64,000 nucleotides of DNA from Sulfuritalea sp. (GCA_016716965.1 JADJUP010000053.1:62001-126000); one strand, 5' to 3'. Shown: positions 12,301 through 21,430, counted from the stretch's first letter. Made by a program: numbers and translations. The notes: generated by a model from the sequence alone, not told the origin.

Positions 12301-14384
12301 TGGCCGTCGGAACCGATCGTCAATTGCCCGTAGCTGCCGGCAATGCTTGTACTGCCACCGTCAGGCACGGTAGTGAAGGCACCGCCAGCGGTCTCGACTC
12401 CGGAACGCACATCGGTAACCTTGGCAGGCGGCAGCGGCGTATCGTTGGCCAGGACATTGCCCACCGGGTCGATGCCAACGATGGCATTCGCCAAGCCGCC
12501 GCTTTCCGTCGCCGCGGCAATATCGTCGAAACCAAAGGGATTGGTGCTGGGTACGTCATTGCGACCGTTGATCGTGATGGTCAACTCGGCGGCATCGCTC
12601 AGCCCAAGCGCATCGACAATGGTGTAGGTGAAGGTCTCGGCAAGCGTCTGATTGTTGTTAAGTGCCTGAACCGCAGGATCGAGATCGTCGACCACGTAGG
12701 TGTAGCTGCCGTCTGACCCGAGCGTCAGGCTACCGTATTGGCCGACGACCAGTGTACCGTCGGCACTGGTGGTCCCGCCGGCCACCGCATCGGTAGCTCC
12801 ACCCGCCAACTCGGTGCCGCTGCGCACGGCGCCGATTCTGATGGCTTCACCATTCGCAATGCTGTCCGGGTCGCGATCATTGAGCAGCACGGATCCGGTC
12901 GCCGGCACGGCGCCGTTCGCGAAACCCGCTTCGACCGCGGTGCCTGTGTCATTGAAGCCGATCGGCGCATCATTGCGGCCATCGATGGTCACGACAAGCT
13001 CGGCGGCATCGGTGAGCCCACCGAGATCCCCGACGGTGTAGGTGAAGGTTTCGCTCAACTGCTGACCGCTGACCCGCAATGCCTGGACAGCGGCATTGGC
13101 GTCATCGACGACATAGGAATAGCTGCCATCGGACTGTAGGGTCAGTTCTCCGTATAGACCAGCCAGCGGGCTCCCGACGGCGCCATTGGAGGTTCCCGGC
13201 AAGACGGCCTCACTCCCGGTACGGACCCCGATGACGAACTTCAATTCGCCGTTGGCAGCGCTGTCCACATCGGTATCGTTGGCCAGGACATTGCCGACGA
13301 TGCCGACGCCGGCGATACCGTTCAGGGTTCCTGCCGCCTCGATGGCGAGCGTCGGGCCGACATCGTTGGTGCCGAGCGGCGCATCGTTGCGTCCATCGAT
13401 GGTGATCAGCAGTTCAGCGCCCGTCGTTTCGCCGGTTTCGTCCGCGATCACGTAGCTGAAGGTTTCGCTCAGTGTCTGCCCGGCAACTCGAAGCGCCTGC
13501 ACGTCCGGATCGGCTTCGTTGACGACGTAGGTGTAGCTGCCGTCCTCGCCCATGGTTAATGTGCCGAAACTTCCGGTGACCGACGCAGTGGCGCCCGCCG
13601 GAATCGCCGCAGAGACTCCCGCGCCACCTTCCGGCCCGACCTGCACTCCAGTAACGGTCTTGGGACCATCTGCGGTGTCATTGACCAGCACATTGGCGCT
13701 CGCGTTCACACCCGGCGCTGCGTTGGATGAACCGCCGGCTTCGATGGCTTGCCCGGCGTCATTGTTGGCTTCCAGTGCCAGGCGCTGCTTCTCGATCCGC
13801 ACGCCTTGGCGAAATTGCGGGATCTTCACTTCAGGAGGGCTCTGCGGAAGCACGATGTCAGGTGCCGCCCCGCCCCCGCTGCCACCTGCGGACGCACTGG
13901 CCGCTGGACTGCTCGGCGTCGCAGGCTTAGCAATCGGTGCCGGAGGCGGCCTGGTGTCCGACTCCAGAGCCGGCGGAGCGCTATCCTGGCGGGCCTGCGG
14001 CTCCGCCGGTTGCGCCTCCACACGTTCCGTCACGATTCGCAGATTGCCGGCCTTCGCCTGCGTCGTGGCACCTACCGAGTTGAAAAGCTTGTTGAGTCCG
14101 ACCGCACCATCGGCAAACAGAACCTCCGGCGGCTTGCCTCCCAGGGCATCCAATGCCCCGTTCGGAATGACGACCAGGCTGCCGTCCTGAAAGGTCAAAA
14201 CCAGATCAACGTCGGCAACGTCTACCGACGCGAGGCTCGCGCCCGTTTGTGCCAGCGGAATGGTGCCGTCGGGATTGACCTGGGCACGCAATGGTGCGGC
14301 GGCCGATTGTCCTGGGCGCGCCACCAAGTTCGCGACGGGATTCCCTGTCGCCCCCTGCCCTGCCGAAGTGCCGGTGTCAGCCAT
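1..14384 (-). CDS. Giant RTX/VCBS-repeat adhesin, type I secretion substrate (3' end outside window, one frameshift)
   Basis: A very large secreted adhesin; at least 4,794 codons lie here and the gene runs off the left edge. The ATG (14384-14382) has AGAGG about 10 bases upstream. There is no Sec signal peptide. Residues 1 to about 190 form a Pro/Ala/Gly-rich head. Then come VCBS/cadherin-like modules of about 100-110 residues, most ending in TITGTND or TIDGRND, encoded from about 13.8 to 3.9 kb. A unique module follows near 3.9-3.35 kb, then glycine/aspartate-rich calcium-binding nonapeptides (GGxGNDTL type) down to base 1. A C-terminal secretion signal is expected beyond the window. It is the last visible gene of an operon encoding its exporter parts. 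One base is missing after 10207; the frame below that point stays open to base 1. Likely role: attachment or biofilm formation (inference); the ligand is unknown. Confidence 0.9.
4297..6560 (-). repeat. 633-bp tandem repeat array in the adhesin (two VCBS modules per unit)
   Basis: The same landmark (tctggctggtgccg) falls at 4341, about 4974, 5607 and 6240, an exact period of 633 bp (211 codons). Each unit encodes two different VCBS-like modules of about 105 residues. Three full units and part of a fourth are present and differ at only a few positions. Each unit also carries one copy of the 21-bp AGTCGGCGCTG motif (4495, 5128, 5761, 6394). Confidence 0.9.
8850..12170 (-). repeat. 660-bp tandem repeat array in the adhesin (two VCBS modules per unit)
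   Basis: A landmark at 9181 (gtcgttggtgccgg) recurs at 9841, 10500, 11160 and 11820. The period is 660 bp (220 codons), except for the 659-bp step that contains the one-base deletion after 10207. Units are nearly identical and encode alternating modules whose ends read ATSADG and AVSADG. The high identity points to recent duplication or gene conversion. Confidence 0.9.
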
Positions 14385-14423
14385 GTCGATGACCTCTTTT
14401 CGGAACCATGCCCGTTACTGCGC

Positions 14424-15740
14424 TCAGCCTGCGCCCTGTCCGGCGCCGCTCTTGCCGGAGGCCAGGCCATCCTGGATCGCCAGCCGCAATACGCGGGCCA
14501 ATTCGCTGCCGATGACCTGGGGATCGGTTGTCGCCAATCGTTCATGAATCTGGAGCAGCAAGCGGCGCGCCTCGGCGGAGTCGTCAGCCAGTCTGACCAT
14601 CAAGTCGCCCGTCGCCGCACTGTCACGCGCCTGGTCTCCAGCGTTGCGGATCAGGCTGGACAAGTCATCGTGCAACTGCGCGCGCAGTTCCACGCCGCCC
14701 CGTTCGAGGCTGTTGAGCACCGCGCCCAATTGGGCGGCAATGCGTTGAAGTTCGACATTGAACTGGCCGACGCTGGAGCCGTGTTCGGAAAGGCTGCGGA
14801 TGAATTCGCCGCGTTGCCGCGCGAACTCTTCGCGCTCGCCCCGCAGCAGCGCCTCCTGCATCCGCGTCGATTCCGCGAGACGCTCCTCGATCCGGCGCAA
14901 GACACGGACATCTTCCCCGTCGAGCCGGGCTTCGCCGCCGGCCGCAACCTGCCCGCCTACGGTGGATAGCCCGGCGGCAATGCCCGACTGCTCCCGCGCG
15001 AGCGAGAACTCCACATGCTGCGCAACTTCGGAGCCGAGGAAGGAAACCAGATCCTGCATGCAACGGCGAATCGAAACCATCATGAAGCCGAGGATGATCG
15101 AACCCAGGAGACCGTAAAGTGAGGCAGAGAAGGCGATCCCCATGGAATACATCGGCGCGCGCATGCGTTCGACCAGGGTGCGGAACACTTCGACCGGATC
15201 GGCCGCCTTCATGTCGAGCGTGGCAAAGCTGGAGATCAGCGCAGCGATGTCCGCGAGCGTCGCCAGCAGGCCGATGAATGTTCCCAGCAGCCCCATGCCA
15301 ACCAGCAGGTTGGTGATGTGCTGCGGCAGGGTGTGCCGGTTGTTCAGGCGAATGTCCGCCTTGACGAGTTCCTTCTCGAGCGCGGCCTGTTCCCGCTGCG
15401 ACATGGTGCGCCCGGAAGACGCCGCAATGAGGCGCAGGACGTAGGCAACGTCGGCATCGGAGTCAATCGCCATTTTCTGCAACTGAGCCGGTTCGCTTCC
15501 CCGACGAACGGCTTCCGAAAAGCCGGAGAGGACCCGGGCTTCGTTCATCAGTTTGCGCAGGTTGAAGAGGATGAAGCCGGCACCGATCAGGATCAACGCA
15601 AAGATGGAATAGTTGATCTGCGGGTGCGGGTTGCTGGCCAGCGTATTGACGATCGCCTGCCGGAAAAACACCGCGCCAAGCAGCAGCATCACGAACGGCA
15701 GCGGCGTATAGATTTGATAGATCTTCAGTTTGTTGTACAT
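14424..15740 (-). CDS. MotA/TolQ/ExbB-like inner-membrane protein with C-terminal coiled coil (SiiB-like)
   Basis: 438 residues. Hydrophobic segments lie near 15-35 and 45-62. The MotA/ExbB-type pair follows at about 143-170 (NLLVGMGLLGTFIGLLATLA) and 195-222, the latter after a loop rich in charged residues. Residues 270-420 are largely helical and charged, probably a cytoplasmic coiled coil. In MotA/TolQ/ExbB proteins the corresponding helices build a proton-driven channel together with a MotB/TolR-like partner, which is encoded two genes upstream. The gene lies 70 bp after the HlyD-like gene and 39 bp before the adhesin. This suggests the channel acts in adhesin export, as proposed for SiiA/SiiB of Salmonella SPI-4 (inference from gene order). 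A TolQ/ExbB role elsewhere is less likely in this context. Confidence 0.75.
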   Translation of the reverse strand: MYNKLKIYQIYTPLPFVMLLLGAVFFRQAIVNTLASNPHPQINYSIFALILIGAGFILFNLRKLMNEARVLSGFSEAVRRGSEPAQLQKMAIDSDADVAYVLRLIAASSGRTMSQREQAALEKELVKADIRLNNRHTLPQHITNLLVGMGLLGTFIGLLATLADIAALISSFATLDMKAADPVEVFRTLVERMRAPMYSMGIAFSASLYGLLGSIILGFMMVSIRRCMQDLVSFLGSEVAQHVEFSLAREQSGIAAGLSTVGGQVAAGGEARLDGEDVRVLRRIEERLAESTRMQEALLRGEREEFARQRGEFIRSLSEHGSSVGQFNVELQRIAAQLGAVLNSLERGGVELRAQLHDDLSSLIRNAGDQARDSAATGDLMVRLADDSAEARRLLLQIHERLATTDPQVIGSELARVLRLAIQDGLASGKSGAGQGAG

Positions 15741-15810
15741 GTCGTCTCGCTCGAGGCGGTTGTCAATTCGGTTGTCGATTCGAATGCTGGTGGGTCATCG
15801 TTTCCATGAA

Positions 15811-17220
15811 CTACTGCGGATCGCTGAACGCAAGATCGCGGAAACGCAGGATCGGGGAAAGAATGTAGGAGAGCATCGTCCGCTTGCCGACTACGATATC
15901 GGCGGTCGCCGTCATGCCCGGCGCAATCGCCTTGGCATGGCTGTGGCCGGTATCGATCCGGACCCGGTAGTAACGTCCCTCGCGGTCATCCACCAGCGTA
16001 TCGGCGCTGACCTCGACCACACGGCCGTCGAGGGTTCCGAAGATCGCCTGGTCGTAGGCGCCAATGCGCACGCGGGTCGGCAGGCCGACCGCCAGATTGG
16101 CCCGGTCGTCGGGCCGCGCCCGCGCCTCGACCACGATGTTGGCATCACTTGGAGTTATCTCCAGCAATGTGTCTCCCGGCCGCACGACGCCGCCGACGGT
16201 GCTGACCACGAGGCGATTGACGAAGCCGGCAACGGGAGCGCGAACGACGTTGCGCGCCAGACGGTCGGCGCTGGTATCAATCTCGAGCGAGGCCTTTTCC
16301 AGTTCGGCACGAACCTGCGTCAATTCGGCAGTCGCCTCGGCACGAAAGCGCGCTTCGACTTCGCCGATGCGCGACTCCATCTCGCCCTGTGCCGCGCGCA
16401 ACCTGGGCAGCGAGGCCTCGGCTTCGGTCAATTGTGAAGTCAGCCGCTGGACGCGCGACTGGCTGTCGAGCAGTTCCATCTGCGATGCAGCACCCTTCCG
16501 GCGCAAGCCGTCGATGACGCGAAACTGTTGCTGCGCCACATCGAGTTCGGCGAGCAGGTTGGTCTTGCGAGTCTGGGTCTCGGCAATCTCGCCGCGCTTT
16601 TGCAGGCTTTGCTCGCGCAACACCTGAACCTCTTGCGCCACTCGCGCCCGCCGCGCCCTCAGGGCATCCACCTCCGCGCGGCGAACATCGCCGTCGGTGA
16701 GGCTGGCCGGGAAACGAAGTTCGCTCACGCCGCGGGATTCCGCGTTCAACCGCGCCTCGCGCCCGCGCAAGGCGGCGAGGCGAGACTTCTCCTGCCCGAG
16801 TTCGGAGCGCGCCCTGACATCGGCCAGTTCCATCAGCGGCTGATCGGCGCTAACGGTTTGGCCCTCGCGTACCAGGATGTTGCGCACGATCCCGCCTTCG
16901 AGATGCTGGACGATCTGCGATTTGCCGGATGGAATGACACGACCCTCGGTCCGGACGATGACGTCGATGCTGGCCACGGCGGCCCAGACCAGCAGCAGCA
17001 GGCCGCCAAGACAGGCAATCAGGATGAACGCGCGCTGCGGGGCAAGGGTGCCCATCCGTGCCCGCCACCAGGGCCCGAAGCCCATCGGCATCATGCGTTC
17101 GGCGGCATTGGCCGCTGCCTGTGCCGCAGAGTCGACACGCTCCAGCGTAGAAACAGGCGCCAACCGCAGGGGAGTTTCTGCCTGCGGCCGTTGCGAAAAG
17201 GCGTTCTGGTTCGCATCCAT
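15811..17220 (-). CDS. HlyD-family membrane fusion protein (type I secretion periplasmic adaptor)
   Basis: 469 residues, the usual length for HlyD/LapC/SiiD proteins. A short cytoplasmic tail precedes one membrane helix at about 62-87. The lipoyl-like half motif IVQHLEGGIV follows near 104-113, then a long coiled-coil hairpin (about 150-320), the second half-lipoyl piece, and the conserved RYYRVRI / GMTATADI C-terminal signature. Such adaptors bridge an ABC exporter in the inner membrane to a TolC-type channel. The gene follows the MotB-like gene with a 2-bp gap and precedes the MotA-like gene, so the set is cotranscribed. Family assignment is firm. The substrate is taken to be the downstream adhesin. 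Confidence 0.9.
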   Translation of the reverse strand: MDANQNAFSQRPQAETPLRLAPVSTLERVDSAAQAAANAAERMMPMGFGPWWRARMGTLAPQRAFILIACLGGLLLLVWAAVASIDVIVRTEGRVIPSGKSQIVQHLEGGIVRNILVREGQTVSADQPLMELADVRARSELGQEKSRLAALRGREARLNAESRGVSELRFPASLTDGDVRRAEVDALRARRARVAQEVQVLREQSLQKRGEIAETQTRKTNLLAELDVAQQQFRVIDGLRRKGAASQMELLDSQSRVQRLTSQLTEAEASLPRLRAAQGEMESRIGEVEARFRAEATAELTQVRAELEKASLEIDTSADRLARNVVRAPVAGFVNRLVVSTVGGVVRPGDTLLEITPSDANIVVEARARPDDRANLAVGLPTRVRIGAYDQAIFGTLDGRVVEVSADTLVDDREGRYYRVRIDTGHSHAKAIAPGMTATADIVVGKRTMLSYILSPILRFRDLAFSDPQ

Positions 17221-17222
17221 GC

Positions 17223-17996
17223 TCAGCGCGGACTCACCATGACGCGGGAGCTGTCGGCACCTGCGCTGCCGTCGCGCACGGAAATGTCGATGCGATTGGC
17301 CGGCATCTTGAGCTGGATCAGCTCGTTGCGCACCGCCATGGCGCGGTAGAAACCCAGGCGCCGCGCCTCGGAGAATCCGGCCGGAACGACAACTTCGAGG
17401 CGTGCGCCACCGCTGGCAAGGACCTGCGCCAGGGCGCTGCGCAGGTCTTCGGCCTCGTTGCGCGTGAGCGCGATGGCATCGTCGGCGAACTTGACGATGA
17501 TCCCGCCCGCCGGACCGACCGGCACCGTCTTTTCAAGTCCGCGTTCGGCGGCGGGCACCGGTGCGGTCGCCGTGACGACACGCGTCGGTTCGCTGCTCGT
17601 GCCGCTGCCGCCGGCAGATGCCGCTGACGGCGAAGAGCGGGAGTCCGCTGGAATCTGCGCTTTTGCTCGCTGTCGCGCCTCGCTCTCCAGCGTCCGGATG
17701 CGCTCCTGCATTGACGCCAGTTGCGCATTCTTCTCGCGCAGCATGTCGCGCACATCGGATTTATCACTGACCGCTGCCTGGCCGGCGGGCGCATTCACGG
17801 TGCTTACCGGAGGTCGGTCATGCGGCACGGCCTGCGGGCTTTTGGGCTGGGTCCGCCCCAGTTCGAGCGCGAACATGAAAACCGCGACGGTCATGATCAC
17901 GAGCACGAAGAGCAGGCTCAGCACCAGGTTGGTTACGGCATCGACATAGCCAGGCCAGAAGGTCTCCGCGCTCGTATCGTCAATTCGTCTGGACAT
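17223..17996 (-). CDS. MotB/OmpA-like protein with N-terminal membrane anchor (SiiA-like)
   Basis: 257 residues. One membrane helix near 20-45 is preceded by WPGYVDAVTNL. Asp19 sits where the proton-binding Asp of MotB lies in its YADF..TAMM motif. A coiled-coil/linker region rich in Ser, Ala and Arg spans about 70-160. The C-terminal ~95 residues resemble a reduced OmpA-like peptidoglycan-binding fold (VPAGFSEARRLGFYRAMAVRNEL), without a clear full OmpA motif. The partner is presumably the MotA-like protein at 14424-15740. The gene is sandwiched between the TolC-like gene (9-bp gap) and the HlyD-like gene (2-bp gap). A proton-channel role in adhesin export is inferred. Confidence 0.72.
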   Translation of the reverse strand: MSRRIDDTSAETFWPGYVDAVTNLVLSLLFVLVIMTVAVFMFALELGRTQPKSPQAVPHDRPPVSTVNAPAGQAAVSDKSDVRDMLREKNAQLASMQERIRTLESEARQRAKAQIPADSRSSPSAASAGGSGTSSEPTRVVTATAPVPAAERGLEKTVPVGPAGGIIVKFADDAIALTRNEAEDLRSALAQVLASGGARLEVVVPAGFSEARRLGFYRAMAVRNELIQLKMPANRIDISVRDGSAGADSSRVMVSPR

Positions 17997-18005
17997 GGAG
18001 CAGCC

Positions 18006-19637
18006 TCAACTCGCGGAAAAAGTCGCGGCCACGGCAGGATCGTTGCTTCCGCTGCCATAGATGTTGCGAATGATCTGGGACGACGACGTGAATTCCTGTA
18101 CGTGCAAGTTCACGATGCGCACCCGCACCTGATAGACGCGGTCATAGACATCGAGAAGGTCGAGCAGCGACTGATTGCCCGACAGCATCCGCTCCGACAC
18201 GGCGGCCAGCGCTGCCTTCAACGCCTCAAGCTCGGCGTAGCCGGAATAGATACGGTCGCGCACCGATGCCAGCGTGGCGTATTGGGCCGACAGCGTCTGC
18301 ACCAGCCGGCGCCGCGTATCGTCCAGCCGGCTGGCCAGCTCTTCCTTGCGCGCGCTGCGCTCGGCGTGGAGCTTCAGGCTGCGCCCTCCCTCGAAAAGCG
18401 GCCAGTTGGCGACTACCATCAGGCGCTGGTCATGCTGCAATCCGGTGTCGCCGCCGGCATTGACAACCTTGAAATCGGAAACTTCGAAATCGATCCTGGG
18501 CAGCATCCCGGACAGCGCACCCGTGCGGTCACTTTGCGCCGCGTCGAGTTCAGCTTGCAGCGCGGCGATTTCAGGATTGAGGCCGAAGGCGAGTTCGATT
18601 GCCTGGTCGAAGTCGCGCGGGATCAACCCGAGCTCGGCCACTTCAGGCAGGCGAATCTTGCGCGGAACGATGTTTGCCAGGCGGATGAATTCAATCGCAG
18701 CTGCCGAATGGGCTGCTTCCTGCTCGAGGCGCGACGCATAGGCCGTGAGTACCCGGGCTCGCACGCGGTCAAGGTCGCTGACGGTCGACGCACCGGCATC
18801 CGCCCGCTTGCGCAAATAGTCGAGCAATTCCTTGAGCTGGTTCTCGAACTCCATGGCGAGATCGGCTTGCAGGCGGGTCGATGCAAGGGTTACGTAGGAC
18901 TGCACCGCAGCGACCGCGGCCTCGCCTTCGGTGCTCTTGAGGTTCAATTCGCGCGAGCGCTCGAGATCCTTGCGGCGGATCACCTCGAAAACGCCCGGAA
19001 GGTCGAGGAGCGGCTGGCGCAGCACGATCGTCGTGTCGATCCGGGTATGCCCATCGCGATCACGAACGATCGAATTGACCGGAGGATCGGCGAATTCCGA
19101 AGAAGGTGACGATATCTCCCGTCCACGGGCGACACGCCAGGTGACGGATGGCAGCAGCAGCGACATCGCCTGCCCGGTCTGGGAACGCGCGGCATCAAGC
19201 CGCGAGCCCGCCATCCGCACGTCGCGACTGAATTCGACCGCCAATCGCAATGCCTGACCCAACTCGAGATCGTCCACCGCTTCCACGCCCGACCGAAACG
19301 AACCGGCGCCAATGGTCGAACTCACGGGCACGTGGCTCAGGTTGAACAGCCGGGCAAGACTGTGCTCGCTCGCCGGCAGCGCATTGCGCGCCATGGGCGC
19401 GGCAACCTTTGCGAAACCGGCCCGAAAAGGCGCCGCGAGGGAATCCGGATTCAGGCGAATCAAGGAGTCCCGCGGCAATTGCGCATCGATCGGCTGTCGG
19501 AGGCCCGTCACCGGCACTGCCTTGAGCTCCCATGACAGATTGAGGCCACCGTCCGCAGGATCGGCAGACGACGCCGGGCTGGAAGCGCCGATGCCGATCG
19601 CCACAAAAATTGCGCAACAACCTGATCTCAAGAACAA
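18006..19637 (-). CDS. TolC-family outer membrane channel of the type I secretion system
   Basis: 543 residues with an N-terminal signal peptide (hydrophobic to about residue 24, SSADP cleavage region). Two related helical halves are typical of outer membrane efflux proteins (for example LGQALRLAVEFSRDVRMAGSRL near 138 and ELAFGLNPEIAALQAELDAAQ near 346). It should form the trimeric outer membrane duct that receives the adhesin from the ABC exporter and HlyD-like adaptor. It is the first gene of the operon, with about 400 bp of gene-free DNA before it, where the promoter should lie. No ABC transporter gene accompanies it inside the window. Confidence 0.85.
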   Translation of the reverse strand: MFLRSGCCAIFVAIGIGASSPASSADPADGGLNLSWELKAVPVTGLRQPIDAQLPRDSLIRLNPDSLAAPFRAGFAKVAAPMARNALPASEHSLARLFNLSHVPVSSTIGAGSFRSGVEAVDDLELGQALRLAVEFSRDVRMAGSRLDAARSQTGQAMSLLLPSVTWRVARGREISSPSSEFADPPVNSIVRDRDGHTRIDTTIVLRQPLLDLPGVFEVIRRKDLERSRELNLKSTEGEAAVAAVQSYVTLASTRLQADLAMEFENQLKELLDYLRKRADAGASTVSDLDRVRARVLTAYASRLEQEAAHSAAAIEFIRLANIVPRKIRLPEVAELGLIPRDFDQAIELAFGLNPEIAALQAELDAAQSDRTGALSGMLPRIDFEVSDFKVVNAGGDTGLQHDQRLMVVANWPLFEGGRSLKLHAERSARKEELASRLDDTRRRLVQTLSAQYATLASVRDRIYSGYAELEALKAALAAVSERMLSGNQSLLDLLDVYDRVYQVRVRIVNLHVQEFTSSSQIIRNIYGSGSNDPAVAATFSAS

Positions 19638-20041
19638 CTCCGCCCTTGCTCTATCCGGCCCACGCGCTCAAACGACGCGTCGAACCGCAGTTACCGCCAA
19701 ACCGCCCCGAATGAACTCACATTCATGACAACCATCGCTCCCGGTGCCGATTCCGCCAATTTCCCGAAATCAGGAACAGGCATTACCGATGTTGGCTGAC
19801 CGCCACCAATCACCCGAAATTACCTATTGATTTGATTGGATTTTTCTTGCCAACCCCACACCATTTCCTGGTCCGAAGTCAGGCCTTGCTTTTAAGCAAG
19901 AACCGGGCAAGTTCCCCGCTGGTCATACGCTCCGCCGCACGGCGTCTGTTCTTGAGTCCCTGTGGCCCTGTGCCCATGAAACGAAATGCCGTAAGCAAGC
20001 CACCCGACAGCGGCCGGCCCATGCTTCCGGAGATGCGATTC
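19638..20041. other. Gene-free 404-bp stretch upstream of the adhesin-export operon
   Basis: No convincing gene. It should hold the promoter of the minus-strand operon. A perfect small inverted repeat CTTGCTT-TT-AAGCAAG lies at 19884-19899, just after the end of the upstream minus-strand gene at 20042. The part around 19800-19860 is clearly more AT-rich than its surroundings. A possible 47-codon minus-strand frame (20022-19879) has no support beyond being open. Confidence 0.5.
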
Positions 20042-20461
20042 TTAGCGGATCGTCCATGAATCACCACAGCGCCGACATTGCGCGTGCAGCCAAACCCCTC
20101 CGCCACGGTCCTCAAGCACCGGATCGCCGCCATCAGGAAGTGGCGCCGGCCCAGACGAAAGTACATTGAACTTGCCGTAGGCGCTACATGCCGGGCATAC
20201 CGCCTGTTGCCCAAGGTGCTCGGCAACATCCAGCAGCAATCGGTAGCGCTTCCAGCTGAACAGCGTAACAGCCAGTCCGCCCAAAAGCAGCGAAACCCCG
20301 GCCAATCTGGAGCCACTACCTCCTCCCGCCACCTCGAGACCGCTGACGAGGAGAATCAGACCAAGAAACCAGGTGAGCAGCCACGCGTGGCATTCGATCA
20401 ACTGCCGCTCGTACCAGCGCCGAAATCCATGCGTGCGTATTCGATCGAGCGATGCCACCAA
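20042..20461 (-). CDS. Small membrane protein with CxxC...CxxC zinc-ribbon-like tail
   Basis: 139 residues, not assigned to a named family. A basic N terminus (DRIRTHGFRRWYERQLIE) is followed by two membrane helices at about 27-45 and 54-70. The soluble tail carries CPAC (near 88-91) and CRRC (near 129-132), which could bind one metal ion. The frame has coding character and cysteine spacing unlikely in a chance frame. It is transcribed away from the BI-1/YccA gene across a 226-bp intergenic region. Function unknown. Confidence 0.6.
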   Translation of the reverse strand: MVASLDRIRTHGFRRWYERQLIECHAWLLTWFLGLILLVSGLEVAGGGSGSRLAGVSLLLGGLAVTLFSWKRYRLLLDVAEHLGQQAVCPACSAYGKFNVLSSGPAPLPDGGDPVLEDRGGGVWLHAQCRRCGDSWTIR

Positions 20462-20587
20462 TGTCCCTCTCTGTCAGTCTGCAGCCAGCTTAGACGCCAT
20501 GACCCATCCATGCAACATGGTTTCGCAGGTTGTCACGGGAAAATCTGCACCAGAAGTGCCACGACCTACCGGCAGTACCCGGCAAGC

Positions 20588-20593
20588 TATAAT
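20588..20593 (+). promoter_or_regulatory. Putative -10 box (TATAAT) for the BI-1/YccA gene
   Basis: A perfect TATAAT lies 95 bp before the ATG at 20688 in the intergenic region. The matching -35 position (around 20565-20570) is weak, so this rests on the -10 alone. Confidence 0.4.
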
Positions 20594-20687
20594 GGCTGCA
20601 ACGTGCTTGGTCTCGATTTTCAGGGAACTCGCGGGCCTCACGCCCGTCCAATCAGGCAGACTCATTTCACAGGAGGAACAAGCGTTC

Positions 20688-21380
20688 ATGGAAAACATCC
20701 GTACCTACCCGCAATCCGTAACCCATGATGTCGCCGGCGAGCAACAACGAGTCCTGCGCAACACTTATGCCCTGCTTGCGCTTTCGATGGTTCCGACCAT
20801 TGCCGGCGCACTGGTCGGCGTACAGCTCAAATTCTCGTTTTTTGCAGGCAGCCCTTTCATTGGGTTCATGATCTTCCTCGGCATCGCCTTCGGTTTCATG
20901 TGGGGCATCGAGCGCACCAAGAACAGCGGCATGGGCGTTGCGCTGTTGCTGGGCTTCACCTTTTTCATGGGGCTGATGCTTTCCCGCATCCTTCAGGCCG
21001 CGCTCGGTTTCGCCAATGGCGGCACGTTGATCGCGATGGCTGCCGGCGGCACCGGCGCGATTTTTGTCTCCCTGGCGGGTGTCGCATCCACCACCAAACG
21101 AGATTTCTCCAACCTTGGCAAGTTCCTGTTTTCCGGAATGATCCTGCTGCTGGTCGCAATCGTGGCGAACATCTTCTTTCAGATTCCGGCCTTGGCTCTG
21201 GCGATTTCAGCGATTGCGGTGGTGATCTTTTCCGCCTATATCCTTTACGACATCAATCGCATCGTCCACGGTGGCGAGACGAATTACATTACCGCCACGC
21301 TGGCCGTCTACCTCGACGTCTATAACGTCTTCGTCAGTCTGCTCCACCTGCTGATGGCATTTACGGGCGACCGCGACTGA
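20688..21380 (+). CDS. Bax inhibitor-1/YccA family membrane protein
   Basis: 230 residues. The ATG at 20688 was chosen because a strong AGGAGG lies at 20671-20676; the open frame upstream has no ribosome binding site. Seven hydrophobic segments fill residues 25-225. The family's acidic C-terminal region is present (SAYILYDINRIVHGGETNYI and YLDVYNVFVSLLHLL). Bacterial members such as YccA modulate FtsH proteolysis, and the wider BI-1 family includes pH-gated calcium leak channels; which applies here is unknown. It is a single-gene unit ended by the hairpin at 21431-21457. A 21-bp dispersed motif lies between the stop codon and that hairpin. Confidence 0.88.
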   Translation: MENIRTYPQSVTHDVAGEQQRVLRNTYALLALSMVPTIAGALVGVQLKFSFFAGSPFIGFMIFLGIAFGFMWGIERTKNSGMGVALLLGFTFFMGLMLSRILQAALGFANGGTLIAMAAGGTGAIFVSLAGVASTTKRDFSNLGKFLFSGMILLLVAIVANIFFQIPALALAISAIAVVIFSAYILYDINRIVHGGETNYITATLAVYLDVYNVFVSLLHLLMAFTGDRD

Positions 21381-21399
21381 CTCGCTCAATCACCTGAAG

Positions 21400-21420
21400 A
21401 GTCGGCGCTGGCAGTACGGC
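21400..21420 (+). repeat. Dispersed 21-bp motif, copy in the 3' untranslated region of the YccA-like gene
   Basis: AGTCGGCGCTGGC, AGT, ACGGC. It lies 19 bp after the stop at 21380 and 10 bp before the terminator hairpin. See the finding on the motif. Confidence 0.8.
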
Positions 21421-21430
21421 GCTGGCAAGC

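Noticed and set aside
8569..12716. Very long plus-strand open frames (578 and 815 codons) over the adhesin
   Set aside because: They are antisense shadows of the GC-rich VCBS repeats: repetitive GDGDGD/AVAAG composition, no ribosome binding site, and the minus strand gives clear VCBS domains.
15985..16280. TCGGCGCTGAC and GGTCGGCGCTGG inside the HlyD-like gene as motif copies
   Set aside because: Neither has the ACGGC half; treated as ordinary GC-rich coding sequence.
19879..20022. Possible 47-aa minus-strand protein (MGRPLSGGLLTAF...)
   Set aside because: Open frame only; no good ribosome binding site, no recognisable feature, conservation cannot be checked here.
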